A program made the translations under genes and the position numbers. This document shows, piece by piece, positions 7,617 to 16,566 of a stretch of 29,231 nucleotides of DNA. Source of the stretch: JAAFHB01 sp038236995 (lineage in GTDB: Bacteria > Bacteroidota > Bacteroidia > Bacteroidales > Prolixibacteraceae); NCBI GenBank assembly GCA_038236995.1, contig JBBRZE010000076.1:1-29231 (forward strand), given 5' to 3'. The notes beneath the pieces are model-generated. The model made no database searches, was not told the origin of the DNA, and saw only the letters and a program-made list of their open reading frames with translations. The first letter of the stretch is position 1; the number at the start of each line of letters is the position of its first letter.

Positions 7617-8567
7617 TTATAACCAACCTTTACGTCTAAAATAATATAAGGTAAATCCAGAGGATGCCAGCATTAGCAGTATTGCAAACGGATAGCCCCA
7701 CTCCCATTCCAGTTCGGGCAATAATCTGAAATTCATTCCATACATACTGGCAATAAGTGTAGGCGGCATGAAGATAACGGCGACAACCGAGAACATCTTT
7801 ATTATTTTATTCTGCTCAATATCCATCAATCCGAGAAAAGTATTTTGCAGAAATTCAAGTCTTTCGAAACTAAAAGCCGTATGGGTAAGCAGTGAACCGG
7901 TGTCCCTGAGCATAAGCCGGATGCGTTCGTCTTTCTTAGCCGGAAATCTTTCACTTTTGAGAATAGCTGACATCACCCTTTGTTTATCCACAATATTTTC
8001 CCTGATCAGCATGGTCGCTTCCTGTAAAAAAGATATTTCAAGAATGCTATTTTCATCAAGATCTTTCTCTATACGCATTCTTTTGGTCATTTGATTAATT
8101 GTACGACCGATACCCTCCAAAATATCGGCAATATAATCAATACGGACATCCAACTGAACCAAAAATATATCAAATCCATCAATATGTTCGAACGCCTGCT
8201 CCTGTAACCGCTCAAAAATAACCTGAAAAGTATTAATAGATGCATTATGGTTCGAAATCATCACTTTATCTTTCAGCGTAAACGATACAGGCACCGCATC
8301 ATAGTGATTGTCAGTTAAAGAGAGGAAATTTGAGTTTGCCCTTATTGTATCAGTCGTTTCGAAATAGCGTGAACTGCTTTCGATCTCTTCCGCTTTTTGC
8401 CAGCTCAATAACTGGATACCAAAATAGTTTTCAATTAAACCGATTTCCTTTTCTGTTGGAATATCCAGATCGACGGCAATTATTTCACGACCAGAAAATT
8501 CATCGATCGAATTATTGATTTCCAGAATTCTGATTCGGCTATTCTCCTTGTATAAAAAACTAATCAT
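7617..8567 (-). CDS. corA: CorA-family divalent cation transporter
   Basis: This 316-residue protein has the CorA layout. A cytoplasmic alpha/beta domain (1-120) is followed by a long helical stalk (about 125-255) and two C-terminal membrane helices (about 257-277 and 291-310). The signature YGMN lies at 276-279 at the end of the first helix, where it forms the selectivity filter. The usual MPEL loop reads LPEL at 283-286. The C-terminus ends with the basic RRKGWL, typical of the family. CorA channels import Mg2+ (some Co2+ or Ni2+) as homopentamers in the inner membrane; the exact ion cannot be read here. nfo ends 48 bases upstream on the same strand, so the two may be co-transcribed. Confidence 0.92.
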   Translation of the reverse strand: MISFLYKENSRIRILEINNSIDEFSGREIIAVDLDIPTEKEIGLIENYFGIQLLSWQKAEEIESSSRYFETTDTIRANSNFLSLTDNHYDAVPVSFTLKDKVMISNHNASINTFQVIFERLQEQAFEHIDGFDIFLVQLDVRIDYIADILEGIGRTINQMTKRMRIEKDLDENSILEISFLQEATMLIRENIVDKQRVMSAILKSERFPAKKDERIRLMLRDTGSLLTHTAFSFERLEFLQNTFLGLMDIEQNKIIKMFSVVAVIFMPPTLIASMYGMNFRLLPELEWEWGYPFAILLMLASSGFTLYYFRRKGWL

Positions 8568-8615
8568 CAGAATTAAGTTTAGGAATATTTTGCACTTGTT
8601 AGCTCCCTGTTAGAA

Positions 8616-9458
8616 CTATCGGATCAATGAATACAACAACCTTATCTCTTCAGCCCATAAACTATCGTCGGGAGTTTCAAGAATGATTGGCATGTGATCA
8701 AAATGGGGGTCGTTCATCAATACTTCAAAAATCTCCATACCCAGGAATCCTTGTCCGATGCTGTTGTGCCTGTCGACACGAGTTGCCAGTTCTTTTTTCG
8801 AATCATTAAGATGAATCGCCTTTAAGTAATGCCATCCTATAACCTCATCAAACTTGGCAAACGTCTGATCAAAAACCTCCTTTGTCCGAAGATCGTAGCC
8901 TGCTGTAAAAGTATGGCAAGTATCGATACAAACGCCGACCCGCGATTTATCTTCCACCTGACTGATGATCTCGGCCAACTGTTCAAAAGCAAATCCCATG
9001 TTGGTTCCCTGTCCGGCAGTATTCTCGATCACGGCTGTAACGCCATGGGTCTTTTCCAACGCCATATTGATCGACATCGCAATACGTGATAAACATTCGG
9101 TCGGAGATATTTTATTTAAATGACTTCCCGGGTGAAAGTTGAGCAATTTCAATCCAAGTTGCTCACACCGCATCATTTCATCATTGAATGCTTCGCGCGA
9201 TTTTGCAAGACCCTCTTCCTCCGGATGACCAAGATTGATCAGGTAACTATCGTGTGGAAGAATCATTTCGGGGAGAAATCCTGCGTCCAGGCAATTCTTT
9301 TTAAAAGCATCGATACTTTTTGTGATCAATGGAGCCGCATTCCATTGTTTTTGGTTTTTTGTGAAAAGTGCGAAAGCTTTTGCACCAATCGCTTTTGCAT
9401 TTAGCGGAGCATTCTCAACACCTCCGCCGGCACTTACATGGGCACCTATATATTTCAT
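8616..9458 (-). CDS. nfo: Endonuclease IV (AP endonuclease)
   Basis: This 280-residue protein is a full-length endonuclease IV, which cleaves DNA 5' to abasic sites and repairs blocked 3' ends in base excision repair. The start YIGAHVSAGGG is characteristic. All nine zinc ligands of the TIM-barrel active site are present: His69, His109, Glu145, Asp179, His182, His216, Asp229, His231 and Glu261. These are the same positions as in the E. coli enzyme. The protein is cytoplasmic. corA follows 48 bases downstream on the same strand. A divergent outer-membrane protein gene starts 187 bases upstream. Confidence 0.96.
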   Translation of the reverse strand: MKYIGAHVSAGGGVENAPLNAKAIGAKAFALFTKNQKQWNAAPLITKSIDAFKKNCLDAGFLPEMILPHDSYLINLGHPEEEGLAKSREAFNDEMMRCEQLGLKLLNFHPGSHLNKISPTECLSRIAMSINMALEKTHGVTAVIENTAGQGTNMGFAFEQLAEIISQVEDKSRVGVCIDTCHTFTAGYDLRTKEVFDQTFAKFDEVIGWHYLKAIHLNDSKKELATRVDRHNSIGQGFLGMEIFEVLMNDPHFDHMPIILETPDDSLWAEEIRLLYSLIR

Positions 9459-9645
9459 TTGTAACTTATTATTATTCAGATTAAAAAATAATTTAAAGAA
9501 ATCAGACTGACCTATTCTGAAAACCTCACAAATATGCTAAATAAATACGATTTCAAAATACTGCTATTCAAACTTTTATTTTGAAATTGAAATAAAAAGA
9601 ATCAATTTTACACTCCGAAAGTCAACCTTTAAATACCTGTCAATT

Positions 9646-11022
9646 ATGAAACAGATGCGATTCATCTTTGTTTGCTTGTTTACAATTTTGATTGCATATT
9701 CTTCATATGCTCAGGAGAATAAATCAAAAACAGATACAATTAAAGTAAAAACAGGCTGGAATTTTGGGGCTATTCCTGCGATTACTTTCGATACCGATCA
9801 GGGATTCCAATACGGCGCAGCTGTCAATTTCTACAATTTTGGCGATGGCAGTACCTTTCCAAAATACAAACATTCGCTCTATTTCGAAATTTCGCGGTTT
9901 ACAAAAGGAAGCGGAATTTACCGGTTTTATTACGATTCTGAATCACTCATTCCCGGCATCCAGGTAACTACCGATCTGAGTTACCTGCCCGATCAGGCTT
10001 ACGATTTTTATGGCTTTAATGGCTATGAATCAATATTAAATAAGAGTTGGGAAGATCAGAACGCACCTGATTATAAAACCCGGATGTTCTATAAATATCA
10101 ACAGAAACTTTTCCGGTTTAAAACTGATTTACAGGGGAAATTTGCAGGATCGAAGTTTGGCTGGATCGCCGGGTTTAATCTGCTCAACTATAACGCTAAG
10201 TCAGTAGATGTCGACAAACTGAATAAAGGGAAAAGTGAAAGTGATAAATTACCATCTGTTGCAGAACAGCCCGGACTTTACGAAAAATACATTCAGTGGG
10301 GTCTGATCAACCCGCAGGAAGCGAATGGCGGTTTTATTCCCGAATTTAAAACGGGAATCGTTTTCGACACACGTGACTTCAAAATAAATCCGATGAAAGG
10401 GGTATGGACCGAAGCAGTTATCGCAGTGGCACCTGGTTTTCTGGGTGCAGAAAGTGGATTTTCGAAGATCTCATTTACGCATCGTCAGTATTTTACGCTA
10501 ATAAAAGAGGATCTCTCATTCGCATATCGTGTTAACTGGCAGCAGACCCTTAGCGGAAAAGTTCCATTTTATTATGAGCCCCAAATCATCTCATCAGTAC
10601 TAACAGGATCGTCTTCAACGGGTTTGGGTGGTGCGAAAAATTTACGAGGCGTCCGTCGCAATAGGGTAGTAGGCGATGGTTATATCCTTGGAAACCTTGA
10701 ACTAAGATGGAAGTTCTACCGGTTGAAATTTATGAATCAGAATTTCTACATGGGGTTGAACACCTTTGTCGATTTCGGACAAATAACTAAAAAGATCGAT
10801 ACCGGAAATATATCGGAGTTGTTTGATGCAATTAATAGCAATTCACCCGAAATTGCTTCGGATTATTTTAATAAAGGTGCTGAAAAACTTCATGTCAGCT
10901 ACGGTGCTGGTCTGCGCCTGGTTATGAATTACAATTTTGTAATAGCTGTTGACTATGGAATTGCCACGAATTCACAAGACGGAGATTCGGGAATCTACAT
11001 TGGTTTAAACTACCTTTTTTAA
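9646..11022 (+). CDS. Barrel-only Omp85-superfamily outer membrane protein
   Basis: This 458-residue protein has a signal peptide (1-22, cleavage after SYA-Q). A short linker leads directly into a beta-barrel with no POTRA domains. Omp85-type marks are DTRD followed by NPMKGVW at 241-254, and LRG at 333-335 in the lid-loop region. There are many amphipathic aromatic strands, and the C-terminus ends in NYLF with a terminal Phe as expected for outer membrane barrels. It resembles Bacteroidota surface-antigen proteins related to BamA/TamA, but without POTRAs it is unlikely to be the main assembly factor. Its function is unknown. The NAD(P)-binding gene follows 19 bases downstream. Confidence 0.8.
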   Translation: MKQMRFIFVCLFTILIAYSSYAQENKSKTDTIKVKTGWNFGAIPAITFDTDQGFQYGAAVNFYNFGDGSTFPKYKHSLYFEISRFTKGSGIYRFYYDSESLIPGIQVTTDLSYLPDQAYDFYGFNGYESILNKSWEDQNAPDYKTRMFYKYQQKLFRFKTDLQGKFAGSKFGWIAGFNLLNYNAKSVDVDKLNKGKSESDKLPSVAEQPGLYEKYIQWGLINPQEANGGFIPEFKTGIVFDTRDFKINPMKGVWTEAVIAVAPGFLGAESGFSKISFTHRQYFTLIKEDLSFAYRVNWQQTLSGKVPFYYEPQIISSVLTGSSSTGLGGAKNLRGVRRNRVVGDGYILGNLELRWKFYRLKFMNQNFYMGLNTFVDFGQITKKIDTGNISELFDAINSNSPEIASDYFNKGAEKLHVSYGAGLRLVMNYNFVIAVDYGIATNSQDGDSGIYIGLNYLF

Positions 11023-11041
11023 CAAACGATTATACTTCCTT

Positions 11042-11689
11042 ATGAGAACAGCTATCATCGCCGGAGCATCGGGACTTATTGGCAAAGAACTAGTTCAAAA
11101 GCTCATCAGTTCAGACCAATACCGCCGGATTTATGTCCTTTCAAGGAAGAAGAGCGGACTTGTTAATGAGAAAATCACGGAACTTGTGATTGATTTTGAC
11201 CAAATCGATCAATTGAAATTTGATGAACCCATTGATGATCTGTTTTGTACTTTGGGAACCACGATGAAGCAAGCAGGTAGTCGTGAAAATTTCAAAAAAG
11301 TTGACTATGAATACATTGTGGCACTTGCCAATCTTGGTAAACGGGCAGGAGCATCGAAGTTTTTAGTCATCAGTGCAATGGGAGCCAATTCAAAATCAGC
11401 TGTTTTCTATAACAAGATAAAAGGGATGACTGAGGATGCACTAAAAAATATCGGGTTTGACCAACTCATTATACTCCGACCTTCGTTGTTGCTGGGAAAA
11501 AGGGCTGAAAAGAGATTTGCAGAAGGATTGTCAGGTATTTTCATGAAAGCCTTCAATTTTTTAATCCCGGATAACTACAAAGCGATCAAGGCTGAAATGG
11601 TTGCCGAAAGCATGTCAAAGATGGCGTTGAAGTCTACAGATAAGGTTTTAATCGTAAAATCAGGAGATATGCTCCGGGAGAAGTTATAA
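11042..11689 (+). CDS. NAD(P)-binding Rossmann-fold oxidoreductase, TIP30-like atypical SDR
   Basis: This 215-residue protein begins with the dinucleotide-binding motif GASGLIG at 8-14 (G8, G11, G14) in a beta-alpha-beta start. LFCTLGTT lies at the end of strand 4, and VISAMGA precedes a YxxxK motif (YNKIK) that fits the short-chain dehydrogenase active site. IILRPSLLLG is typical of the atypical SDR / HTATIP2-like group. The cytoplasmic substrate is unknown. It starts 19 bases after the Omp85-like gene and is presumably co-transcribed with it. It converges with the EamA permease gene. Confidence 0.85.
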   Translation: MRTAIIAGASGLIGKELVQKLISSDQYRRIYVLSRKKSGLVNEKITELVIDFDQIDQLKFDEPIDDLFCTLGTTMKQAGSRENFKKVDYEYIVALANLGKRAGASKFLVISAMGANSKSAVFYNKIKGMTEDALKNIGFDQLIILRPSLLLGKRAEKRFAEGLSGIFMKAFNFLIPDNYKAIKAEMVAESMSKMALKSTDKVLIVKSGDMLREKL

Positions 11690-11703
11690 ATTATGAGATT
11701 AGT

Positions 11704-11715
11704 ATATCCGGATAT
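11704..11715. repeat. 12-bp perfect palindrome between convergent genes
   Basis: ATATCCGGATAT lies in the 72-base gap between two converging genes. No T-run makes it a clear terminator; it may still mark the end of one transcript. Confidence 0.4.
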
Positions 11716-11761
11716 GAATTATCTTATCCTTTTATTCTCCCCTTCTCTTAGTCCTGATCTA

Positions 11762-12655
11762 TCAGTCGTATTCCTGCTGAACAGCCACCTTTCGCTTAAA
11801 CATCTTTTTGTTGACCAGAAATATACCTGATAATACGATCACGGCGCCAAAGATTTCAATTTTTGTTAGCTTCTCACCGAGAAGTGGAATAGCGATTAAC
11901 GCAGTAAATACAGATTGACTTAGTAAACTCACGGATGCAATAGTTGGAGGCATATATGCCATTGCGTAATTTATTGCGAGCCAGCCCCCTAATTGTGAGA
12001 TTAAGCCCAGTCCGATCAACGCTTCCCACGATTCCATTGAAAATCCTGAAAGTTGGGTGCCCGTAAATAGAGAGACAAAAAACAAAACAATTGAGCTTGC
12101 CAACATTGAAATAGTAGTAAACGTAACAGTATCAAGATGCAGTCGTCCTTTTCGCATGATTAGCAGATAAAATGCATAGAATAAACTTGCAAGAATGGCC
12201 AGGAAATGGCCCAAATTGAGTCGTGAATTATAGATTTCATCTATTCCAACAATTACCAAGACACCAAATAAGGCGATTGCAGTTCCGATCCAAAAGATCC
12301 TGCCAGGTTTTTCTTTTAAAAAAAGGATAGCTCCGATGCCTACCCACACCGGCGCCAGATTTGCGATAAGTGTCGAAATAGCGGCTTTGGTTAATAGAAT
12401 TGATATGTTCCAAATGGCAATATCGCAGGCAAATATAACGCCACAGAGAATCGCAATTCGGATAGATTTTTTGTCTGCAACCGATTTTTTGCGAAGAAGC
12501 CAGATGGGAAGAACACCAAGAAAGCCGAAAAACATCCGGTAAAATGCAGAACTCAACCCTGAAATATCTGCCAATTTTACGAATATTGCAGACCATGATA
12601 TGCAAAGAATGCCAACGAATAAAATAAGGTAATGAAACCAACTGTTTCGGGTCAT
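11762..12655 (-). CDS. EamA-family (DMT superfamily) permease
   Basis: This 297-residue protein is almost entirely hydrophobic, with ten predicted membrane helices in two EamA repeats (about 8-140 and 150-285). Family marks include FRMFFGFLGVLP in helix 2, LLTKAAISTLIANLAPVWVG in helices 3-4, and LLSQSVFTALIAIPLLGEKL in the second repeat. The C-terminus is basic and cytoplasmic. DMT permeases export amino acids, sugars or other small metabolites; the substrate cannot be inferred. It starts 62 bases after trkH on the same strand, so the two may share a transcript. Confidence 0.9.
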   Translation of the reverse strand: MTRNSWFHYLILFVGILCISWSAIFVKLADISGLSSAFYRMFFGFLGVLPIWLLRKKSVADKKSIRIAILCGVIFACDIAIWNISILLTKAAISTLIANLAPVWVGIGAILFLKEKPGRIFWIGTAIALFGVLVIVGIDEIYNSRLNLGHFLAILASLFYAFYLLIMRKGRLHLDTVTFTTISMLASSIVLFFVSLFTGTQLSGFSMESWEALIGLGLISQLGGWLAINYAMAYMPPTIASVSLLSQSVFTALIAIPLLGEKLTKIEIFGAVIVLSGIFLVNKKMFKRKVAVQQEYD

Positions 12656-12717
12656 TTAAATTAAGTTAGTAAGATATTATCACACATAATGACTCATTAT
12701 CAACATTTTATATTTGA

Positions 12718-14163
12718 CTAATACTTCCAGAAAGCAGGTGTAAACAAGGCAAAAAACGTAAGCAATTCAAGTCGGCCGATAAACATTGCCAACGACATCA
12801 TAGCTTTCGAAAAATCATGCAGATGTGCAAAATTGCCTGTCGGGCCAACTGAACCAATTCCTGGTCCAATACCAGCCAAAGCAGTTGCAATAGAACTCGC
12901 AGCGCCTGGAACATCCAGTCCGTCAAGTATTAACAGAAATGTCATCACAACAAAAACGACAAGATAAAGCAGTACAAATGAAAGAATTGACCGGTTACTC
13001 TCTTCCGATACAACAATACCATTCAGTTTTACCGGATAGACCCCGTTCCGATGAACTGTTTTATATAATATCGATTTGATATTTTTTAAAACGAGTAGGT
13101 GACGCGCCATTTTTATTCCACCAGAAGTCGATCCTGTACTTCCTCCTGCAAAAAGGAGTAAAAAGATCGCCATCCATGCGGCTGTAGGCCAAAGTAAATA
13201 ATCTTCCGTGGCAAATCCAGTACAAGTTACAATCGAAACTACATAGAAAAAAGAGCTCCGAAAGGCCTCTTCTATTGGTTTGTCCGTTTTTATGAGCAGG
13301 ATTGACATGATAAATAACCCAGCTAAAACGATGACTTTGACATAAAAACGAAGTTCTTCATTCGAAAAAGCTTTCTTGAAATTACCAATCAATAGATTAA
13401 AATGAACAAGGAAATTTACACCTGCGAGAAACATAAAAATGGTAACAACATACTGAATATAGGGAGAATAACCGGCAATGCTTGTGTTTTTTGGAGAAAA
13501 TCCACCTGTAGCAACAGTGCCAAACGAATGACAAAGACTCTCGTAGAGGTTCATCCCTCCCAACATCATCATGATAACCTGCGAGAAAGTAAGCAATATA
13601 TAGATTGCAAGTAAGCTTCGCCCGATTATTTTAATACGTGGGTGAATTTTTTCCTGAAGAGACGACTCTAAAGAAAATATGCGATAACCTCCAACATCCA
13701 AAGATGGTAGAATAATGATTACAAGTGATATAATTCCGATACCTCCAACCCAGTGAGTCAAACTACGCCAGAAAAGAACCGACTTTGGGAGTGCCTCTAT
13801 ATCTTTAAGTATGGAAGATCCGGTGGTTGTAAATCCGGACGTTGATTCAAAAATTGCATCAATAAAATGTGGAATACTACCGCTGAAAATGTACGGAAGA
13901 ATTCCAAGTAAAATCATTATAAACCAGCCGAATACGACTGAGAAAAGTGCTTCATGATTTTGAATTTCATCCTTGGTTTTCGACCTGGCCAGAAACCTGA
14001 AGATGAAAGATGGAAACAAAGCGACCAGAATAGACAATAGAAATGGCTGAATCGGTTCTTTGTAAATGATAGCGACCGGCAGACACATCGTAAATGCGCA
14101 CGCCTCGATAAAGAAAATAAAACTCAATAATTTGAGGATGATCTTAAAATTAATCTTTTTCAT
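12718..14163 (-). CDS. trkH: TrkH-type potassium uptake channel
   Basis: This 481-residue inner-membrane protein is full length for TrkH/KtrB. All four pore-loop filters are visible: TTTGS at 112-116, ATGGF at 218-222, TCTGF at 313-317, and GIGPGIGSVGP at 431-441. Gated-loop sequence GGSTGSTSGGIKM at 340-352 precedes the last membrane helices. It imports K+ and is normally gated by a cytoplasmic RCK-domain partner (TrkA or KtrA). No such partner is in this window, so it must be encoded elsewhere. Upstream lies a 464-base spacer shared with divergent typA; downstream is the EamA permease. Confidence 0.95.
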   Translation of the reverse strand: MKKINFKIILKLLSFIFFIEACAFTMCLPVAIIYKEPIQPFLLSILVALFPSFIFRFLARSKTKDEIQNHEALFSVVFGWFIMILLGILPYIFSGSIPHFIDAIFESTSGFTTTGSSILKDIEALPKSVLFWRSLTHWVGGIGIISLVIIILPSLDVGGYRIFSLESSLQEKIHPRIKIIGRSLLAIYILLTFSQVIMMMLGGMNLYESLCHSFGTVATGGFSPKNTSIAGYSPYIQYVVTIFMFLAGVNFLVHFNLLIGNFKKAFSNEELRFYVKVIVLAGLFIMSILLIKTDKPIEEAFRSSFFYVVSIVTCTGFATEDYLLWPTAAWMAIFLLLFAGGSTGSTSGGIKMARHLLVLKNIKSILYKTVHRNGVYPVKLNGIVVSEESNRSILSFVLLYLVVFVVMTFLLILDGLDVPGAASSIATALAGIGPGIGSVGPTGNFAHLHDFSKAMMSLAMFIGRLELLTFFALFTPAFWKY

Positions 14164-14240
14164 TCTATCAGTTAATTATCGCTCAAATTTCGAAAACCGA
14201 TTTTCAAAGCCAAATCTCGTTAGTAATGGGCAAAAACATG

Positions 14241-14248
14241 CAAAGTTA
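14241..14248 (-). promoter_or_regulatory. Candidate -7 box for trkH
   Basis: The minus strand reads TAACTTTG, a match to TAnnTTTG, 78 bases before the trkH start. No clear -33 TTG is present, so confidence is moderate. Confidence 0.4.
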
Positions 14249-14602
14249 ATTATTGAAATCAGTAATTTTTAGAAGAATTCAATTTTATTAATGTTAAAAT
14301 AATGTTGGTGTCAGAGTTAACAAGCTGAAACGTAACCCGGATGATTATCCGTAAATGAAAACGGACATAAATAATGGGAATTGTGCAATTATCATACTGT
14401 AACCAAATGGCAGTCAGCATCATCCAAATTTTTATCCGAAATAAATCCTAATAGAATTAGAATACTGATATTTAATTGGTTAAAATAATTCGGATGGTAA
14501 AACACACAAAATTAATTGCTTTGTTTTAACAATTAATGCGAAAGAAAATTAAAATGGGTTAATCCGACAAATGGCATACGTTTTAACCACCGAATAAATG
14601 AT

Positions 14603-14610
14603 TACCTTTG
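14603..14610 (+). promoter_or_regulatory. -7 box of the typA promoter
   Basis: TACCTTTG matches TAnnTTTG exactly and lies 17 bases before the ATG at 14628, so the transcript would have a very short leader. A TTTT at 14581-14584, 18 bases upstream, is the only -33-like element. Confidence 0.55.
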
Positions 14611-14627
14611 CGGCTCAAAATTCATAG

Positions 14628-16433
14628 ATGCAAAATATCAGAAACATAGCGATCATAGCGCACGTCGATCATGGAAAAACGACGTTGGTTGACAAGATGA
14701 TCATGGATTCCAATATCTTCAGGGGCAATCAGAATCCAGGAGAATTGATCCTCGACAGTAATGACCAGGAGCGGGAAAGAGGGATCACTATTCTTGCCAA
14801 AAACGTATCGGTCGTTTACAATGGTACAAAAATCAACATCATCGATACCCCCGGGCATGCCGATTTCGGTGGTGAGGTGGAACGTGTTTTAAACATGGCA
14901 GATGGTGTTCTTCTGTTGGTTGACGCTTTTGAAGGGACAATGCCACAAACCAGGTTTGTACTTCAAAAAGCATTACAACTCGGTTTAAAACCGATCGTTG
15001 TCATCAATAAAGTTGACAAACCCAATTGTCGTCCGGACGTTGTACATGAGCAGGTTTTCGAATTGATGTACAGTCTCGATGCAACTGAAGATCAGCTTGA
15101 TTTCCCGACAATCTACGGTTCCGCCAAGCAAAACTGGATGAGTGTCGACTGGAAAGTTCGCACTGAAAATATTACGGAATTGTTTGATGCCATCATTGAG
15201 CATATCCCGGCCCCGGTAGAAAATCCTGGTACTCCACAGATGTTGGTTACGTCACTCGACTATTCACAATACGTCGGACGTATTGCGATTGGCCGTATTC
15301 ACCGTGGTGAGTTAAAGGAAGGAATGAACGTTTCACTCGTTAAACGCGACGGTACGATCAACAGAACCCGAATCAAAGAGCTTCATGTGTTTACAGGATT
15401 AGGCAGGGAAAAAGTCCTTAGCGCCAGTAATGGCGATATATGCGCGCTGGTTGGAATAGACGGATTCGAAATTGGTGATTCAATTTGTGATTTCGAAAAT
15501 CCTGAACCACTCGTACCAATTACGATCGATGAGCCTACAATGAGTATGTTATTCACAATCAACAACTCTCCATTTTATGGCAAAGAAGGTAAGTTTGTAA
15601 CGAGCCGGCATATTCACGACAGGTTAACACGTGAATTAGAGAAAAACCTTGCATTACGTGTTGAGACGACTGATTCAGCTGATGCATGGAATGTTCATGG
15701 ACGTGGAGTGCTTCATCTTTCGGTTTTAATCGAAACGATGCGCCGCGAAGGTTACGAACTTCAGGTTGGGCAACCACAGGTGTTGTTTAAAGAGATTGAC
15801 GGTGAAAAATTCGAGCCGATTGAAATGTTGCACATCGACATTCCGGAAGAACTCAGTGGTACTGCCATCGATCTTGTTACACGCCGTAAAGGAGAAATGC
15901 TGAATATGGAAAAGAAAGGCGACCGCATCAACCTCGAATTTCATATCCCATCACGTGGAATTATCGGATTACGTACGATAATGATGACCTCAACTCAGGG
16001 TGAAGCAGTAATGGCTCACCGGTTTATAAAATACGATAAATTCAGAGGCCCAATTGAAACCAGATTAAATGGTTCGTTAGTGGCACTTGAAACAGGAACA
16101 GCTTTTGCCTATGCTCTGAATAAACTTCAGGACAGAGGACGGTATTTTATCGATCCGCAGGAAGAAATATATGAAGGTCAGGTTGTAGGAGAAAGCAGTC
16201 GCGAAGGTGACCTTGCTATGAATCTTACAAAATCTAAAAAGCTGACCAATATGCGTGCATCAGGTTCTGACGATAAAGTTAGACTTGCTCCACCGATTAA
16301 GTTCAGCCTCGAAGAAGCGCTCGAATATATTCAGAAAGACGAATATGTTGAGGTAACACCGAAGTCTATCCGTCTTCGCAAGATTCAGCTCAACGAAAAT
16401 GATCGAAAACGTTCTGCCAAAAGAGTAGTATAA
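14628..16433 (+). CDS. typA: Translational GTPase TypA/BipA
   Basis: This 601-residue protein has the full BipA architecture. The GTPase domain shows AHVDHGKTT (11-19), the switch I motif RGITI (51-55), DTPGH (73-77), NKVD (127-130) and GSAKQ for G5. A domain-II beta barrel follows, then EF-G-like domains III and V, then the BipA-specific C-terminal domain with the RASGSD loop. It binds the 70S ribosome and supports ribosome assembly and growth under stress or cold. It is transcribed alone from a promoter just upstream and ends at a strong hairpin. The length is standard. Confidence 0.97.
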   Translation: MQNIRNIAIIAHVDHGKTTLVDKMIMDSNIFRGNQNPGELILDSNDQERERGITILAKNVSVVYNGTKINIIDTPGHADFGGEVERVLNMADGVLLLVDAFEGTMPQTRFVLQKALQLGLKPIVVINKVDKPNCRPDVVHEQVFELMYSLDATEDQLDFPTIYGSAKQNWMSVDWKVRTENITELFDAIIEHIPAPVENPGTPQMLVTSLDYSQYVGRIAIGRIHRGELKEGMNVSLVKRDGTINRTRIKELHVFTGLGREKVLSASNGDICALVGIDGFEIGDSICDFENPEPLVPITIDEPTMSMLFTINNSPFYGKEGKFVTSRHIHDRLTRELEKNLALRVETTDSADAWNVHGRGVLHLSVLIETMRREGYELQVGQPQVLFKEIDGEKFEPIEMLHIDIPEELSGTAIDLVTRRKGEMLNMEKKGDRINLEFHIPSRGIIGLRTIMMTSTQGEAVMAHRFIKYDKFRGPIETRLNGSLVALETGTAFAYALNKLQDRGRYFIDPQEEIYEGQVVGESSREGDLAMNLTKSKKLTNMRASGSDDKVRLAPPIKFSLEEALEYIQKDEYVEVTPKSIRLRKIQLNENDRKRSAKRVV

Positions 16434-16453
16434 TTTCTACTGATATATATAAT

Positions 16454-16499
16454 CAGAAAACCCTTGATTTGCAATTGCTTGTAAATTAAGGGTTTTCTG
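16454..16499 (+). terminator. Hairpin terminator after typA
   Basis: CAGAAAACCCTT at 16454-16465 pairs perfectly over 12 bp with AAGGGTTTTCTG at 16488-16499. The loop is 22 bases. It lies 20 bases past the stop; the T-run forms part of the stem. Confidence 0.75.
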
Positions 16500-16528
16500 T
16501 GTTTAATATAGTTTGGTAGAGAAATGGC

Positions 16529-16558
16529 ATGCCTTGTCGCTGCAAATGCCTTGTCGCT
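16529..16558. repeat. 13-bp direct repeat after the CE7-type esterase gene
   Basis: ATGCCTTGTCGCT occurs at 16529-16541 and 16546-16558, a 17-base period, just past the stop of the minus-strand esterase gene. Confidence 0.6.
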
Positions 16559-16566
16559 ATCCTTGG

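Larger units (their letters stand above)
14164..14627. other. Divergent spacer between trkH and typA
   Basis: No gene is seen in these 464 bases. Predicted -7 boxes for both flanking genes lie within it. A CGGAT-GATT-ATCCG dyad lies at 14338-14351, and a partly overlapping TCCGT...ACGGA dyad follows. The rest is AT-rich with scattered stop codons in every frame. Confidence 0.5.

Noticed and set aside
12237..12641. 134-codon open frame inside the EamA gene on the same strand
   Set aside because: It is the out-of-phase shadow of a well-supported ten-helix permease and has no domain of its own.
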